Assembly: GCA_002383105.1 (NCBI GenBank)
Contig: DFXC01000007.1
Span: 27,409-39,095 of the forward strand
DNA from: Hyphomicrobiaceae bacterium UBA4118
GTDB lineage: Bacteria; Pseudomonadota; Alphaproteobacteria; Rhizobiales; Methyloligellaceae
Direction of reading: 5' to 3'
Length of the DNA: 11,687 bases
The notes under the pieces were generated by a model. The model was not told the DNA's origin and did not search any database. It worked only from the letters and a program-made list of their open reading frames with translations. The translations under genes were made by a program, and so were the position numbers. Of the stretch, positions 1 to 8,157 are shown one piece after another. Within the stretch, counting starts at the first letter, position 1. Each line of letters opens with the position of its first letter.

Positions 1-20
1 CTTTTAGGACGGTGGGTTCA

Positions 21-1013
21 ATGCTTGGTCGCCGACGCGCCTTAGAGGACATCGCCCGGGCCAGGACCGGACCGGGCACGCGGCTTCCTCGCTGCGCCGG
101 ACTGATCGCGGCGCTGATGCTTGCCGTCGTCCTCATCGGCGGCGCGAGCCCCGGCACGGCGCAGGAAGTCGCGATCAAGATACTCGTCAACGACGACCCG
201 ATCTCCGACTACGACATCGACCAACGCGAGCGCTTCCTGGCCATTACCACCCATGAAGAGCCCTCTGCCGCCCTGAAGAAAAAGGCGTCGGACCTGCTCA
301 TCGATGAGCGGCTGCAAATGCAAGAGGGCCGCAAGCTTGGCGTCTCCGCCGACGAGGACGAAGTGGCGAAGATCCTCGATGACATGGCGAAGAAGAACAA
401 TCTCACCGTCGATGGCCTCTCCACCGCGCTTGGGCGCGCCGGCGTCAACATCAGGACGCTAAAGGACCGCATCAGAGCGCAGCTCGTTTGGCAGGATGTG
501 GTGCGCCGCAAGTTTCGCTACGAGATCACGATCGGCGACGCCGAGGTCGACAAGGCCCTTGCCGGCACTGGCGGAGAAGGCGGGGGGACTCCGGCGGAGA
601 CGGCTTTACAGCTCCGCCAGGTGAAGTACGAATTCCCCGCCGGCGCCGATCAGAACACCATCGCCTCGAGGCTCGCCGCGGCCGAGGGGCTGCGCGCTCG
701 GTTCGAGACCTGCGCCGACCTCGCCAAAGGCGTCGAGGGGGCCAGCGTGAAGACGCTGGCGGACCAGCAGCCCGCGTCGCTGGCACAACCAGCACGCCTG
801 CTGGTGATGAACGCTAAGATCGGGCAGATGACACCCCCCACTCTTTCGGCGTCCGCCGTCGAGCTCTACGCGGTCTGCGGCAAACGCTCGTTCAGGGGCG
901 ACGACAAGACCCGCGCGGACGCGACGCGCAAATTGATGAACGACGAGATGATGATCCACGCCGAGCGCCTGTTGCGCGATCTCCGTCAGGACGCCTTCGT
1001 CGAATACCGTTAG
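21..1013 (+). CDS. SurA-like periplasmic chaperone / peptidyl-prolyl isomerase family protein
   Basis: Probable periplasmic chaperone for outer-membrane proteins. The 330-residue product has an Arg-rich start, a hydrophobic signal segment at about residues 25-43 and a plausible cleavage site after GTA at 47. A SurA N-terminal-type helical domain follows at about 50-165 (VNDDPISDYDI near 56-66, LLIDERLQMQEG near 92-103, AQLVWQDVVRRKF near 153-165). The C-terminal part (about 195-290) looks like a reduced parvulin domain: I see no glycine-rich GGDLG-type parvulin motif, so isomerase activity is doubtful and a chaperone role is inferred. It ends in LRQDAFVEYR, as Rhizobiales homologues tend to. 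An in-frame GTG lies at 12, but it sits only 2 bases after the AGGA at 6-9, so the ATG at 21 is preferred. pdxA follows 53 bases downstream on the same strand. In related genomes lptD precedes this gene, which fits the role, but the window starts too late to show it. Confidence 0.82.
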   Translation: MLGRRRALEDIARARTGPGTRLPRCAGLIAALMLAVVLIGGASPGTAQEVAIKILVNDDPISDYDIDQRERFLAITTHEEPSAALKKKASDLLIDERLQMQEGRKLGVSADEDEVAKILDDMAKKNNLTVDGLSTALGRAGVNIRTLKDRIRAQLVWQDVVRRKFRYEITIGDAEVDKALAGTGGEGGGTPAETALQLRQVKYEFPAGADQNTIASRLAAAEGLRARFETCADLAKGVEGASVKTLADQQPASLAQPARLLVMNAKIGQMTPPTLSASAVELYAVCGKRSFRGDDKTRADATRKLMNDEMMIHAERLLRDLRQDAFVEYR

Positions 1014-1066
1014 GGCAGTTTCAAGCGATAACGCTCTAGGGCGCTTTTCGTGCTAGCCCCAAGGCC

Positions 1067-2089
1067 ATGGCTCTTGCCCACACTCCGCTAGCGCTCACCC
1101 TTGGCGATCCGGCCGGGATTGGGCCCGATATCACGCTGCTCGCCTGGACCGCGCGACGGCGCGAGTCCATTCCGCCCTTTGTCGTGCTCGGCGACGCGGC
1201 CGTGCTTGCCACCCGCGCCAAGGCTCTAGGCCTTGCCGTGCCGATTGCCGAAATCGCCGATGCACGGGCGGCACCAGGTCTCTTCGCTGACGCCCTTCCT
1301 GTGCTCCCGATTAAGGTCTCGGGACAAGTCATTGCCGGCCACCCTGACGAAGCCGCAATGAAGGCGGTCAAGCAGTCGATCGAGGGCGCCGTTCGCCTCG
1401 TGCAGCAAGGCACCGCGCGTGCCGTCGTGACTAACCCGGTCTCCAAGGCCATGCTCTATCGCGCGGGCTTCTCTTTCCCCGGTCATACCGAGTATCTCGC
1501 TTCTCTCGCCGCAACCGATGGGCGCCCGATGCTACCGGTGATGATGCTCGCGAGCGGTCCCCTCAAAGTGGTTCCCGTCACCGTCCACATCCCGTTGCAC
1601 GAGGTCCCGCGCGCACTCACCAAGGACTTGATCCTGGCGGTGATCGAGACGACAGCCAAGGATCTCGGCCGCTTCTTCGGCATTGAGCGGCCGCGCCTTG
1701 CCGTCACTGGCCTCAACCCGCATGCCGGAGAGGACGGGAGCCTTGGCCGTGAGGAGATCGACATCATTGCCCCGGCCATCGAGGCGGCCCGGCACAAGGG
1801 CCTCGATGTCACGGGCCCCCATCCGGCCGACACTCTCTTCCATGCGGGGGCGCGGGCCACCTACGACGCGGCCATCGCCATGTATCACGACCAGGCGCTA
1901 GTGCCGTTCAAGACGCTCGCTTTCGATGAGGGCGTCAACGTGACGCTTGGGCTGCCCTTCGTGCGCACCTCTCCCGACCATGGCACGGCGTTCGGCATTG
2001 CCGGCACCGGCAAGGCGAGCCCGAAGAGCCTTATCGAGGCGCTTCGTCTGGCAGATGCTATGAGCCGAAAGGCAGAGGCGCGCGCGTGA
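1067..2089 (+). CDS. pdxA: 4-hydroxythreonine-4-phosphate dehydrogenase
   Basis: PdxA oxidises 4-phosphohydroxy-L-threonine with NAD(P); the product decarboxylates and is condensed by PdxJ to pyridoxine 5'-phosphate (DXP-dependent vitamin B6 pathway, cytoplasm). The 340-residue protein is full length. It opens with the family signature [13 protein letters not shown] (residues 10-22), has FPGHTEYLA at 137-145, and keeps the three metal-binding histidines at H174 (VTVHIPL), H219 (GLNPHAGE) and H274 ([11 protein letters not shown]), matching E. coli H166, H211 and H266 with a constant offset of 8. The C-terminal [18 protein letters not shown] block (300-317) is also present. The ATG at 1067 is chosen because it puts the signature at the usual distance from the N terminus; the only Shine-Dalgarno candidate (AAGG, 1061-1064) is unusually close. 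The stop overlaps the rsmA start by 4 bases, so the two are probably translationally coupled. Confidence 0.97.
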   Translation: MALAHTPLALTLGDPAGIGPDITLLAWTARRRESIPPFVVLGDAAVLATRAKALGLAVPIAEIADARAAPGLFADALPVLPIKVSGQVIAGHPDEAAMKAVKQSIEGAVRLVQQGTARAVVTNPVSKAMLYRAGFSFPGHTEYLASLAATDGRPMLPVMMLASGPLKVVPVTVHIPLHEVPRALTKDLILAVIETTAKDLGRFFGIERPRLAVTGLNPHAGEDGSLGREEIDIIAPAIEAARHKGLDVTGPHPADTLFHAGARATYDAAIAMYHDQALVPFKTLAFDEGVNVTLGLPFVRTSPDHGTAFGIAGTGKASPKSLIEALRLADAMSRKAEARA

Positions 2090-2934
2090 GCACGCCCGAC
2101 GGCTTGCCGCCGCTCCGCCAGGTGATCCGCGCGTCAGGCCTTTCGGCGAAGAAAAGCCTCGGCCAGAACTTCCTGCTCGATTTCAACCTGACCCGCCGCA
2201 TCGCGCGCGCCGCTGGGCCGCTCGAGGGCGCCACCATCGTCGAGGTCGGCCCAGGGCCGGGTGGCCTCACTCGCGCGCTGCTGCTTGAAGGGGCTTCCCG
2301 CGTCGTCGCCATCGAGAAGGACGCCCGCTGCCTGCCTGCCCTCTCCGACATTGCCGCGCTCTATCCGGGGCGGCTCGAAATCGTCGCTGCCGATGCAAGG
2401 GAGGTGGATTATGGCGCCCTCGGTCTCCCCTCGCCCGCCCGCATCGTCGCCAACCTTCCGTATGGCGTCGCGACGCCGCTTCTCATCGGCTGGCTGAAGA
2501 CCGCGCCGTGGCCGCCCTGGTTCGACCGTCTCATTCTGATGTTCCAGCGCGAGGTCGCCGACCGCATCGCAGCCCAGCCTGGAAGCAAGGACTTCGGGCG
2601 GCTTGCCGTGCTCGCCGGCTGGCGCGCGCGCGCGCTTATCCTCTTCACGCTTCCGGGCGAGGCCTTCACGCCGAGGCCCAAGGTCGACTCGGCCCTGGTC
2701 GAACTCGTGCCCCGCCCCGCGCCCGCGCCTCCTTGCGAGGTGGGTCAGTTGGAGAAGGTCACCGCCGCCGCCTTCGGCCAGAGGCGCAAGATGCTCCGCT
2801 CATCGCTCCGTCAGCTCACGCCTGACAGCGAGGCGCTTCTCGTGAGCCTCGGCATCGATCCGACGGCGCGGGCCGAAGAACTCAGCGTGGCCGATTTCTG
2901 CCGCATCGCCAACGCGCTCACAACAGGGCGCTAG
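2086..2934 (+). CDS. rsmA: 16S rRNA (adenine1518-N6/adenine1519-N6)-dimethyltransferase
   Basis: RsmA (KsgA) uses S-adenosylmethionine to dimethylate two adjacent adenines in the helix 45 loop of 16S rRNA late in 30S assembly; its loss gives kasugamycin resistance. The product has 282 residues, close to the usual length of about 270-280. Visible motifs are KSLGQNFL (23-30), the SAM-binding motif VEVGPGPGG (52-60), acidic residue E77 in AIEKD, AADA (101-104), the catalytic NLPY (123-126), FQREVADRI (153-161), [12 protein letters not shown] (194-205) and [12 protein letters not shown] (230-241). Translation starts at a GTG that overlaps the pdxA stop as GTGA; purine-rich AAAGG and GAGG lie just upstream inside pdxA (2068-2078). 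The TAG stop at 2932-2934 shares bases with the stop of the opposing gmk gene, so there is no room for a terminator between them. Confidence 0.97.
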   Translation: MSTPDGLPPLRQVIRASGLSAKKSLGQNFLLDFNLTRRIARAAGPLEGATIVEVGPGPGGLTRALLLEGASRVVAIEKDARCLPALSDIAALYPGRLEIVAADAREVDYGALGLPSPARIVANLPYGVATPLLIGWLKTAPWPPWFDRLILMFQREVADRIAAQPGSKDFGRLAVLAGWRARALILFTLPGEAFTPRPKVDSALVELVPRPAPAPPCEVGQLEKVTAAAFGQRRKMLRSSLRQLTPDSEALLVSLGIDPTARAEELSVADFCRIANALTTGR

Positions 2935-3566
2935 AGCTCAGCCTGCAAGTTCTGCACGAATTCCTTGAGCCCGGTCAGCCGCGAGCGGCGCAAACGCTCG
3001 GCGGCAAGGATGGCGCGCACCGCCGCTACCGAGCACTCTACGTCGTGATTGATGACGACATAATCGTATTCGTCCCAGTGCTGGATCTCGTTGCTCGCTC
3101 CGAGCATCCTGCGCCGCACGATCTCAGGCGGATCCTGGGCGCGCACATTGAGACGCTGCTCGAGATCTGACGCCGAAGGCGGAAGAATAAAGACGGTGAC
3201 GACATCGTCTCCCGCCTTGGCGCGCAAGCTCGTGGCGCCTTGCCAATCCACGTCAAACAGCACGTCGCGACCTTCTGCGAGGGCGCGATCAACCGGTTGG
3301 CGCGTGGTGCCATAATAATTGTCGAAGACGACCGCCCACTCCAGGAACTCGCCGTGATCGCGCATCCTGGTGAAGGCGTCGCGGTCCACGAAGTGGTAGT
3401 CCCTCCCGTCCTTCTCGCCTTTGCGTTGCTTGCGGGTGGTGTGCGACACCGACATCTCGATGCCCGGCTCCTCTTCCAGGATGCGCCGCGCGAGCGTGGT
3501 CTTGCCCGCCCCGGAGGGCGACGACAGCACCAGCGTGAGGCCTCTTCGGGCGATGCCCGTCTCCAT
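2931..3566 (-). CDS. gmk: Guanylate kinase
   Basis: Guanylate kinase phosphorylates GMP (and dGMP) to GDP with ATP in the cytoplasm. It feeds GTP and dGTP synthesis and, through GTP, (p)ppGpp. The 211-residue product matches the family length (E. coli 207). It carries the P-loop [10 protein letters not shown] (15-24), the GMP-binding segment [19 protein letters not shown] (41-59), [16 protein letters not shown] (72-87), DVDWQGA (105-111) and the lid region RRRML (151-155). In the GMP-binding segment the two prolines common in other Gmk proteins (TTRPPRPGE) are Lys and Gln; the key Ser, Arg and Glu positions remain. The start has a GAGG Shine-Dalgarno (complement of 3574-3577) lying across the end of yicC, only 9 bases away, so the two are very likely co-transcribed and coupled. 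The stop is interlocked with that of rsmA. Confidence 0.97.
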   Translation of the reverse strand: METGIARRGLTLVLSSPSGAGKTTLARRILEEEPGIEMSVSHTTRKQRKGEKDGRDYHFVDRDAFTRMRDHGEFLEWAVVFDNYYGTTRQPVDRALAEGRDVLFDVDWQGATSLRAKAGDDVVTVFILPPSASDLEQRLNVRAQDPPEIVRRRMLGASNEIQHWDEYDYVVINHDVECSVAAVRAILAAERLRRSRLTGLKEFVQNLQAEL

Positions 3567-3575
3567 TCTCGAGCC

Positions 3576-4463
3576 TCACTCGATGTTCTGGACCTGCTCG
3601 CGCAACTGATCGATCACGGTCTTGAGCTCAAGCCCGGTCCGGCTGATCTCGATATCCGAAGCCTTCGAGCAGAGGGTGTTCGCCTCGCGATTGAATTCCT
3701 GCGCCAGGAACTCGAATTTGCGTCCCACCGGCTGGTCGCTCTCCATGAGCTCGTTTGCTGCCGCGACATGGGCCCGCAAGCGATCGAGCTCTTCCTGGAT
3801 GTCGGCCTTGGCGGCAAGCAGCAGAGCCTCCTGATGCAGCCGCTCGGGATCAAGACCTGAGGCGGCCTCGGTGAGGCGGGCAATCTGCTCGGCAAGGCGC
3901 GTGGCGATCGCTTGAGGCTGGCGGGCCGAGGCCACCGCGGCGCGCTCGACGAGCTGGCCGATGGCGGCGAGCTGCTTGCCGATCACAAGCTGGAGCCGCT
4001 CGCCCTCTGCCGCGCGCGCGCTGACGAGCTGGTTTAGCGCCGCGGCAAGGCCGGCGATGAGAGCGTGGGTGAGCGCCGCTTGCGCCTCCTCGCTCTCCTC
4101 GCCCTCGACCACCTCGACGACACCCCGCATACCAAGCAGCGTGTCGAGGCGCGGAGCCTTGAGCTCAGTCAACGCTTGCGCACGTTCCGCCACGGCTTGG
4201 GCTTGGGCGAGCGCCATCTCGTTCAGGCGAATCTCCGTCTTCCCGCTCTCGCGCCGCGCCCACAGGCTGATGGTGCAATTGCCGCGGGCGAGCTTCTCCT
4301 GGCAGAGGCTCCGCGCCTTGATCTCAAGCCCCTCGAAGCCCGATGGGAGACGCAGACGGAGATCGAGATTGCGGCCGTTGACGCTGCGCGCTTCCCAATA
4401 CCAGCTCGTGTCCCCATGGGTGCCGTCGGTGCGGGCGAAGCCAGTCATGCTCTTGAGGGTCAT
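3576..4463 (-). CDS. yicC: YicC/YloC family endoribonuclease
   Basis: Member of the YicC/YloC family. E. coli YicC has been described as an endoribonuclease acting on small RNA; what the alphaproteobacterial protein does is not established, so the RNase role here comes from family knowledge. The start is placed at the ATG that gives MTLKSMTGFAR, the standard family N terminus. A longer in-frame reading begins at 4508 but adds 15 residues with no family character. The 295-residue product shows the N-terminal YicC domain (about 1-155, with WEARSVNGRNLDLRLRLP at 23-40 and GMRGVVEV near 111-118). The C-terminal DUF1732-type domain (about 210-295) carries EELDRLRAHV, KFEFLAQEFNREANTLCSKASD (249-270) and ends LREQVQNIE as is typical. 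AAGG about 11 bases upstream may act as Shine-Dalgarno. It lies 9 bases before gmk, a pairing also seen in other alphaproteobacteria. A 126-base spacer without an obvious terminator separates it from mltG. Confidence 0.93.
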   Translation of the reverse strand: MTLKSMTGFARTDGTHGDTSWYWEARSVNGRNLDLRLRLPSGFEGLEIKARSLCQEKLARGNCTISLWARRESGKTEIRLNEMALAQAQAVAERAQALTELKAPRLDTLLGMRGVVEVVEGEESEEAQAALTHALIAGLAAALNQLVSARAAEGERLQLVIGKQLAAIGQLVERAAVASARQPQAIATRLAEQIARLTEAASGLDPERLHQEALLLAAKADIQEELDRLRAHVAAANELMESDQPVGRKFEFLAQEFNREANTLCSKASDIEISRTGLELKTVIDQLREQVQNIE

Positions 4464-4589
4464 CCAGTCGTAAGCCTTAAGACTTTGGGGCCGGTGAACT
4501 GACGCCACGGAGCTTATACGCCGAGTCGCGAGGCTTGCGGCAGGCCCGGCGAGGGATCAACACAAGCAACGCCAGACGCAACGCGCGGT

Positions 4590-6146
4590 TCAGCGCTTCG
4601 GGTTCCGCAGCGGCTTCGGCACGGCGCCGACAATAGCGGCGCCGGCCGGTGCAGCCTCGGCTGGAGCCGCTTCGGTGGGGACCATGAAGGGATCGGTAGT
4701 CCCGTTCAGAAGCGAATGCGGATCGGCGAACGCACCGGATGTCGCGCTCGGGTCTGCGGCGACGGTGCCCGGAGTGGCCTTGGCGGCGACAGAGGCAGCA
4801 GCGCCTTGCGACTTCGCTACAGAAACGCCGCCCGGGACCGGCTTGGTGGCAGGGGTCGCAGCGACGCCTTGCGGTTGCGCGGCCACACCCGGCGCCGGCT
4901 TGGCAGTGGCCGTGGTTTCTTCACCCGGCACCGGGGCAGCTCCGCCTTGCGCGGCCAGGGCGGCAGCTTCCTCCGCCTCTTTTGCACGAATCTCACGCTC
5001 GACCTGCCGCCACTTGACGACATTCTTATTGTGCTCCTCGAGCGTCGCCGCAAAGACGTGCCCACCTTTGCCGTCGGCGACGAAATAGAGATCTTTCGTC
5101 TTGGCCGGCTTCAGCACCGCCTCGATGGAGGCGCGGCCGGGATTGGCGATGGGCGTCGGGGGCAAGCCATTGATCTTATAGGTATTATATTGCGTGTCGC
5201 GGTCGAGCTCATCCTGCTGGATGGGATGGTCGAGCACGCCCTTGCCGCCCACCAGCCCATAGATGATGGTGGGGTCCGATTGCAGCCGCATGTTCTTCCT
5301 CAGCCGATTTTGGAACACGCTCGCGATGAGCGGGCGCTCGTCGGCGCGACCGGTCTCCTTCTCGACGATCGAGGCGAGGATCAGCGCCTCTTCCGGCGTC
5401 GTCACCACGATGCCTTCATCGCGATCTTCCCACACCTTGGCGAGGAACTTCGCTTGCGCGGCCTGCATGCGCTCGATGATGTCGGCACGCGTATCGTTGC
5501 GGCCGAACTTGTAAGTGTCGGGGAGCAGCGTGCCTTCGGCGGGAATCTCGGCGATCTCGCCATGCAGGTCGGGATTGGCCCTGATCTTCTCCACGATCTG
5601 CTGACTGGTCAGTCCTTCAGCCAGCGTGACCTTGTGCTCGATCGACTTGCCCTCGACCAGCGTATCGAGGACCTGCCGCATGCTCGCATATTTGCTGAAC
5701 TCGTATTCGCCGGCTTTGAGGCTCCCCTGCCCCTTCAGATACATAAAATAGAGAATGCTGGTCATGAAGATGCGCCGGTCGGCGATCACGCCGTCGCGCT
5801 CGAGGCGCTCGGCAATGGCGCTCACCCCGTCGCCCTTGGGAATAACGAACACGGTCGAGGTAGCAAGCGGGCCCGGCTGGTCGAACTGGACCTTGACCCA
5901 ATAGAAGACGGCCACGGCTACGCACGCGAAGAGAAAGAAGAACGTGACGAGGCCGTCGAGCATCCTGAGGAAAGGATGCGGGTCGGGCTCGGGCGCGTCG
6001 CGCTCCGGCGGATCGGGCGGACGCGTCGGCTCGAGCGCCTCGGTCGGGCTGCGGGGAAGCACTGCGAGCTGCCGGCCGGTCGGGCCGGCTGGAATAAGCT
6101 CGTCATTGTCGTTAGCCGTCGACGGAAAGCTGTTGGTCGAAGACAT
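4590..6146 (-). CDS. mltG: Endolytic murein transglycosylase MltG
   Basis: MltG (YceG family) is an inner-membrane lytic transglycosylase that cuts nascent glycan strands and so sets their length at termination. The 518-residue product has a Pro- and Glu-rich cytoplasmic N tail (about 1-60) and one membrane helix (about 66-84, rich in Phe, Val and Ala). A LysM-like part follows near 96-120 (FVIPKGDGVSAIAERL), then the catalytic YceG domain: ASIVEKETG at 258-266 with probable catalytic Glu262, RLQSDPTIIYG (287-297), YNTYKINGLPP (320-330) and YFVADGKGGHVFAATLEEHNKNV (354-376). From about residue 392 it continues as an Ala/Pro/Gly/Thr-rich tail of some 125 residues that the E. coli protein (about 340 residues) lacks. 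An in-frame TTG at 6155 could add three residues; the ATG is preferred. The 157-base gap to fabF holds no gene; it contains a perfect palindrome CGCGTACGCG at 6286-6295 of unknown meaning. The neighbourhood fabF-mltG-yicC-gmk is common in Rhizobiales. Confidence 0.96.
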   Translation of the reverse strand: MSSTNSFPSTANDNDELIPAGPTGRQLAVLPRSPTEALEPTRPPDPPERDAPEPDPHPFLRMLDGLVTFFFLFACVAVAVFYWVKVQFDQPGPLATSTVFVIPKGDGVSAIAERLERDGVIADRRIFMTSILYFMYLKGQGSLKAGEYEFSKYASMRQVLDTLVEGKSIEHKVTLAEGLTSQQIVEKIRANPDLHGEIAEIPAEGTLLPDTYKFGRNDTRADIIERMQAAQAKFLAKVWEDRDEGIVVTTPEEALILASIVEKETGRADERPLIASVFQNRLRKNMRLQSDPTIIYGLVGGKGVLDHPIQQDELDRDTQYNTYKINGLPPTPIANPGRASIEAVLKPAKTKDLYFVADGKGGHVFAATLEEHNKNVVKWRQVEREIRAKEAEEAAALAAQGGAAPVPGEETTATAKPAPGVAAQPQGVAATPATKPVPGGVSVAKSQGAAASVAAKATPGTVAADPSATSGAFADPHSLLNGTTDPFMVPTEAAPAEAAPAGAAIVGAVPKPLRNPKR

Positions 6147-6303
6147 GGCTAACAAGCCCCGCGCGCAGAAACCCCAACCACTTGAAGTCGAAATATGGCG
6201 AAAGGGAGGTTCGCCGATTCTAAGCGGAAAATGAAACGGACGTGCCCTTGTTCCATGTCGCTGACCGGCGGAGTTGCGGCTGACACGCGTACGCGGCCTT
6301 GGC

Positions 6304-7569
6304 TCAGGCGTCGCAGCGGCGGAGGATCAGCGAGGCGTTTGTCCCGCCAAAGCCGAAGGAATTGGACAGCACCGTATCGATGGTCCGGCGTCTCGCCTGG
6401 TGCGGCACGAGGTCCATGGCCGTCGCCATCGAGGGATTGTCGAGATTGAGGGTCGGCGGCGCCAGGTTGTCGCGAATGGCAAGCACCGAGAAGATCGCCT
6501 CGACCGCACCAGCTGCTCCCAGCAAATGGCCGATGGCCGATTTGGTCGACGACATCGAGACCTTCCCCGCGGCGTTGCCGAACAGCCGCTCGACCGCAGC
6601 AAGCTCGATCTCGTCGCCCATGGGCGTCGAGGTGCCATGGGCATTAATGTAGTCGATGTCGGCGGGGTCGATGCCGGCACGCTTCACCGCCGCAACCATG
6701 CAGCGATAGGCGCCGTCGCCGTCCTCGGCGGGAGCGGTGATGTGAAAGGCATCGCCGGAGAGGCCATAGCCGATGATCTCGGCATAGATCTTCGCGCCCC
6801 TTGCCTTGGCGTGCTCAAGCGCCTCGACCACCACGACGCCCGCCCCCTCCCCCATGACGAAGCCGTCCCGGTCGCGGTCATAGGGGCGCGAGGCGCGCTG
6901 CGGTTGATCGTTGAAATTGGTGGAGAGCGCGCGGCAGGCGGCGAAGCCCGCGATTGCCAAGCGGCAGACCGGCGATTCGGTGCCGCCTGCGAGCATCACG
7001 TCGGCATCGCCGAGCGCCACGAGTCGCGAGGCGTCGCCGATCGCATGCGCGCCTGTCGAGCAGGCGGTGACCACGGCGTGGTTCGGCCCCTTCAGGCCAT
7101 GCTCGATGGAGACGTAGCCAGCGGCAAGATTGATCAGGCGTCCGGGGATGAAGAACGGGCTCACCCGGCGCGGACCCTTCTCGGCAAACAGCAGCGAGGT
7201 CTTCTCAATGCCTTGCAGTCCGCCGATGCCGGAGCCGATCAGCACCCCGGTGCGGATCTGGTCCTCGTAGGCGGTGGGCGTCCAGCCGGCATCCTTCAGC
7301 GCCTGGGTGGCGGCGCCCATGGCATAGATTATGAAGTCGTCGACCTTCCGCTGCTCCTTCGGCTCCATCCAATCATTGGGATTGAACGTGCCGTCGGAAC
7401 CGTCGCCACGCGGGACCTGGCAGGCGACCTGGCAGGAGAGATCAGCGACCTCGAAGCTCTCGATGCGGCGCGCGGCGTTGTGGCCTGAGGTCAGGCGTTC
7501 CCAGACGGTCTCGTGGCCGCAGCCGAGCGGCGAGACGAGACCCAGGCCTGTGATGACGACACGTCGCAT
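6304..7569 (-). CDS. fabF: Beta-ketoacyl-ACP synthase II
   Basis: FabF condenses malonyl-ACP with a growing acyl-ACP, releasing CO2: the elongation step of type II fatty acid synthesis in the cytoplasm. The 421-residue protein is full length. It begins MRRVVITGLGLVSPLG and has the Cys-His-His triad: Cys170 in VTACSTGAHAIG, His311 in NAHGTSTPMGD and His348 in KSAIGHLLGAAGAVE, with the conserved Lys343. GGTESPVCRLAIAGF (195-209), DGFVMGEGAG (235-244) and the C-terminal SNSFGFGGTNASL (402-414) also fit KAS II. The start is at the family N terminus; the best purine-rich stretch upstream (GAGGA) is rather far, about 16 bases away. It follows acpP by 99 bases that contain a small hairpin (7611-7625). 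It precedes mltG. Confidence 0.97.
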   Translation of the reverse strand: MRRVVITGLGLVSPLGCGHETVWERLTSGHNAARRIESFEVADLSCQVACQVPRGDGSDGTFNPNDWMEPKEQRKVDDFIIYAMGAATQALKDAGWTPTAYEDQIRTGVLIGSGIGGLQGIEKTSLLFAEKGPRRVSPFFIPGRLINLAAGYVSIEHGLKGPNHAVVTACSTGAHAIGDASRLVALGDADVMLAGGTESPVCRLAIAGFAACRALSTNFNDQPQRASRPYDRDRDGFVMGEGAGVVVVEALEHAKARGAKIYAEIIGYGLSGDAFHITAPAEDGDGAYRCMVAAVKRAGIDPADIDYINAHGTSTPMGDEIELAAVERLFGNAAGKVSMSSTKSAIGHLLGAAGAVEAIFSVLAIRDNLAPPTLNLDNPSMATAMDLVPHQARRRTIDTVLSNSFGFGGTNASLILRRCDA

Positions 7570-7610
7570 CGCGCTTTCGCGTGATCCTCGCGGGGACCCT
7601 GTTGTCGAGC

Positions 7611-7625
7611 CGTTAGGGGCTAACG
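7611..7625 (-). other. Hairpin between acpP and fabF
   Basis: CGTTAG and CTAACG form a perfect 6-bp inverted repeat with a 3-base loop, 43 bases after the acpP stop in the direction of transcription. On the - strand no T run follows it. It could protect or mark the 3' end of a short acpP transcript, or cause partial termination. A second small inverted repeat (CGCG-AAGT-CGCG on the + strand, 7657-7668) abuts the acpP stop. Confidence 0.45.
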
Positions 7626-7668
7626 TTTGTCACGACGGGTGCGGCGTGAGCTCCCGCGCGAAGTCGCG

Positions 7669-7908
7669 TCAGGCGGCTGTATTCTTCTCCAGGAACTTCA
7701 CGGCATCGCCGACGGTGAGGATGGTCTCCGCGGCGTCGTCGGGGATCTCGCAGCCAAACTCCTCCTCGAACGCCATGACCAGCTCGACGGTGTCGAGGCT
7801 GTCGGCCCCAAGGTCGTCGATGAAGCTCGCATTCTCGGTGACCTTATCGGCCTCGACCCCGAGATGCTCCACCACGATCTTCTTAACGCGCTCCGAGATA
7901 TCGCTCAT
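7669..7908 (-). CDS. acpP: Acyl carrier protein
   Basis: AcpP carries acyl chains on a 4'-phosphopantetheine arm and is the shared substrate carrier of FabD, FabF and FabG encoded around it. The 79-residue acidic protein shows the four-helix ACP pattern with the attachment site Ser37 in [12 protein letters not shown] (34-45) and the family start [12 protein letters not shown]. An upstream in-frame codon at 7950 would add 14 residues, but the ATG at 7908 has a good GAGG Shine-Dalgarno 5 bases upstream (complement of 7914-7917) preceded by a run of six A residues on the coding strand, and it gives the standard N terminus. It is preceded by a 249-base gap from fabG with a candidate promoter of its own, which fits the need for far more AcpP than enzyme. 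Confidence 0.98.
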   Translation of the reverse strand: MSDISERVKKIVVEHLGVEADKVTENASFIDDLGADSLDTVELVMAFEEEFGCEIPDDAAETILTVGDAVKFLEKNTAA

Positions 7909-8006
7909 TTCCGCCTCATCGTCCCTTTTTTCAGTCCACAGGCCTCGCACGTCCCCCCGAGCTGCGGCTCACGGCCTCATGACCCCCGAGCGGTAAGTTA
8001 GGAGGG

Positions 8007-8035
8007 TTGATCGCGGTGGGATGGTCGTTTGTCAA
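8007..8035 (-). promoter_or_regulatory. Candidate promoter for acpP
   Basis: On the - strand a perfect TTGACA (complement of 8030-8035), preceded by GC as in CTTGAC-type alphaproteobacterial -35 boxes, is followed after 17 bases by GATCAA (complement of 8007-8012). The latter is only a 3-of-6 match to TATAAT. Transcription would start near 8000 and give a leader of about 90 bases before acpP. The leader contains two copies of GCTCGGGGG (complements of 7954-7962 and 7983-7991). The rest of the fabG-acpP gap shows no coding potential. Confidence 0.5.
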
Positions 8036-8157
8036 GCCCCCCCGGAGCGGCCGCTTGGGTAGCATACTTTACCCGACTTTGCCAGAAGCCCTCACCCTGG
8101 GAAAGACGCTTGCCAAATCTGCCGAAGCCGTTGCTCCAAGTCCTTGCCGCCCAAGGC

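Noticed and set aside
1024..1050. Terminator between the surA-like gene and pdxA (AGCG/CGCT followed by TTTT)
   Set aside because: The stem is only four base pairs with a large loop, and the genes are close and on the same strand, which suggests co-transcription.
4716..6152. Open frame of 478 codons on the + strand, antisense to mltG
   Set aside because: It mirrors mltG codon for codon, is Arg/His-rich without domain character, and arises from GC-biased third positions. mltG has all its family motifs.
6286..6295. CGCGTACGCG palindrome between fabF and mltG as an operator
   Set aside because: A single 10-base GC-rich palindrome without a second copy or promoter nearby is expected by chance at this base composition.
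6274..7488. Open frame of 404 codons on the + strand, antisense to fabF
   Set aside because: fabF has its full catalytic triad on the other strand; the antisense product has no recognisable motif and no ribosome binding site of note.
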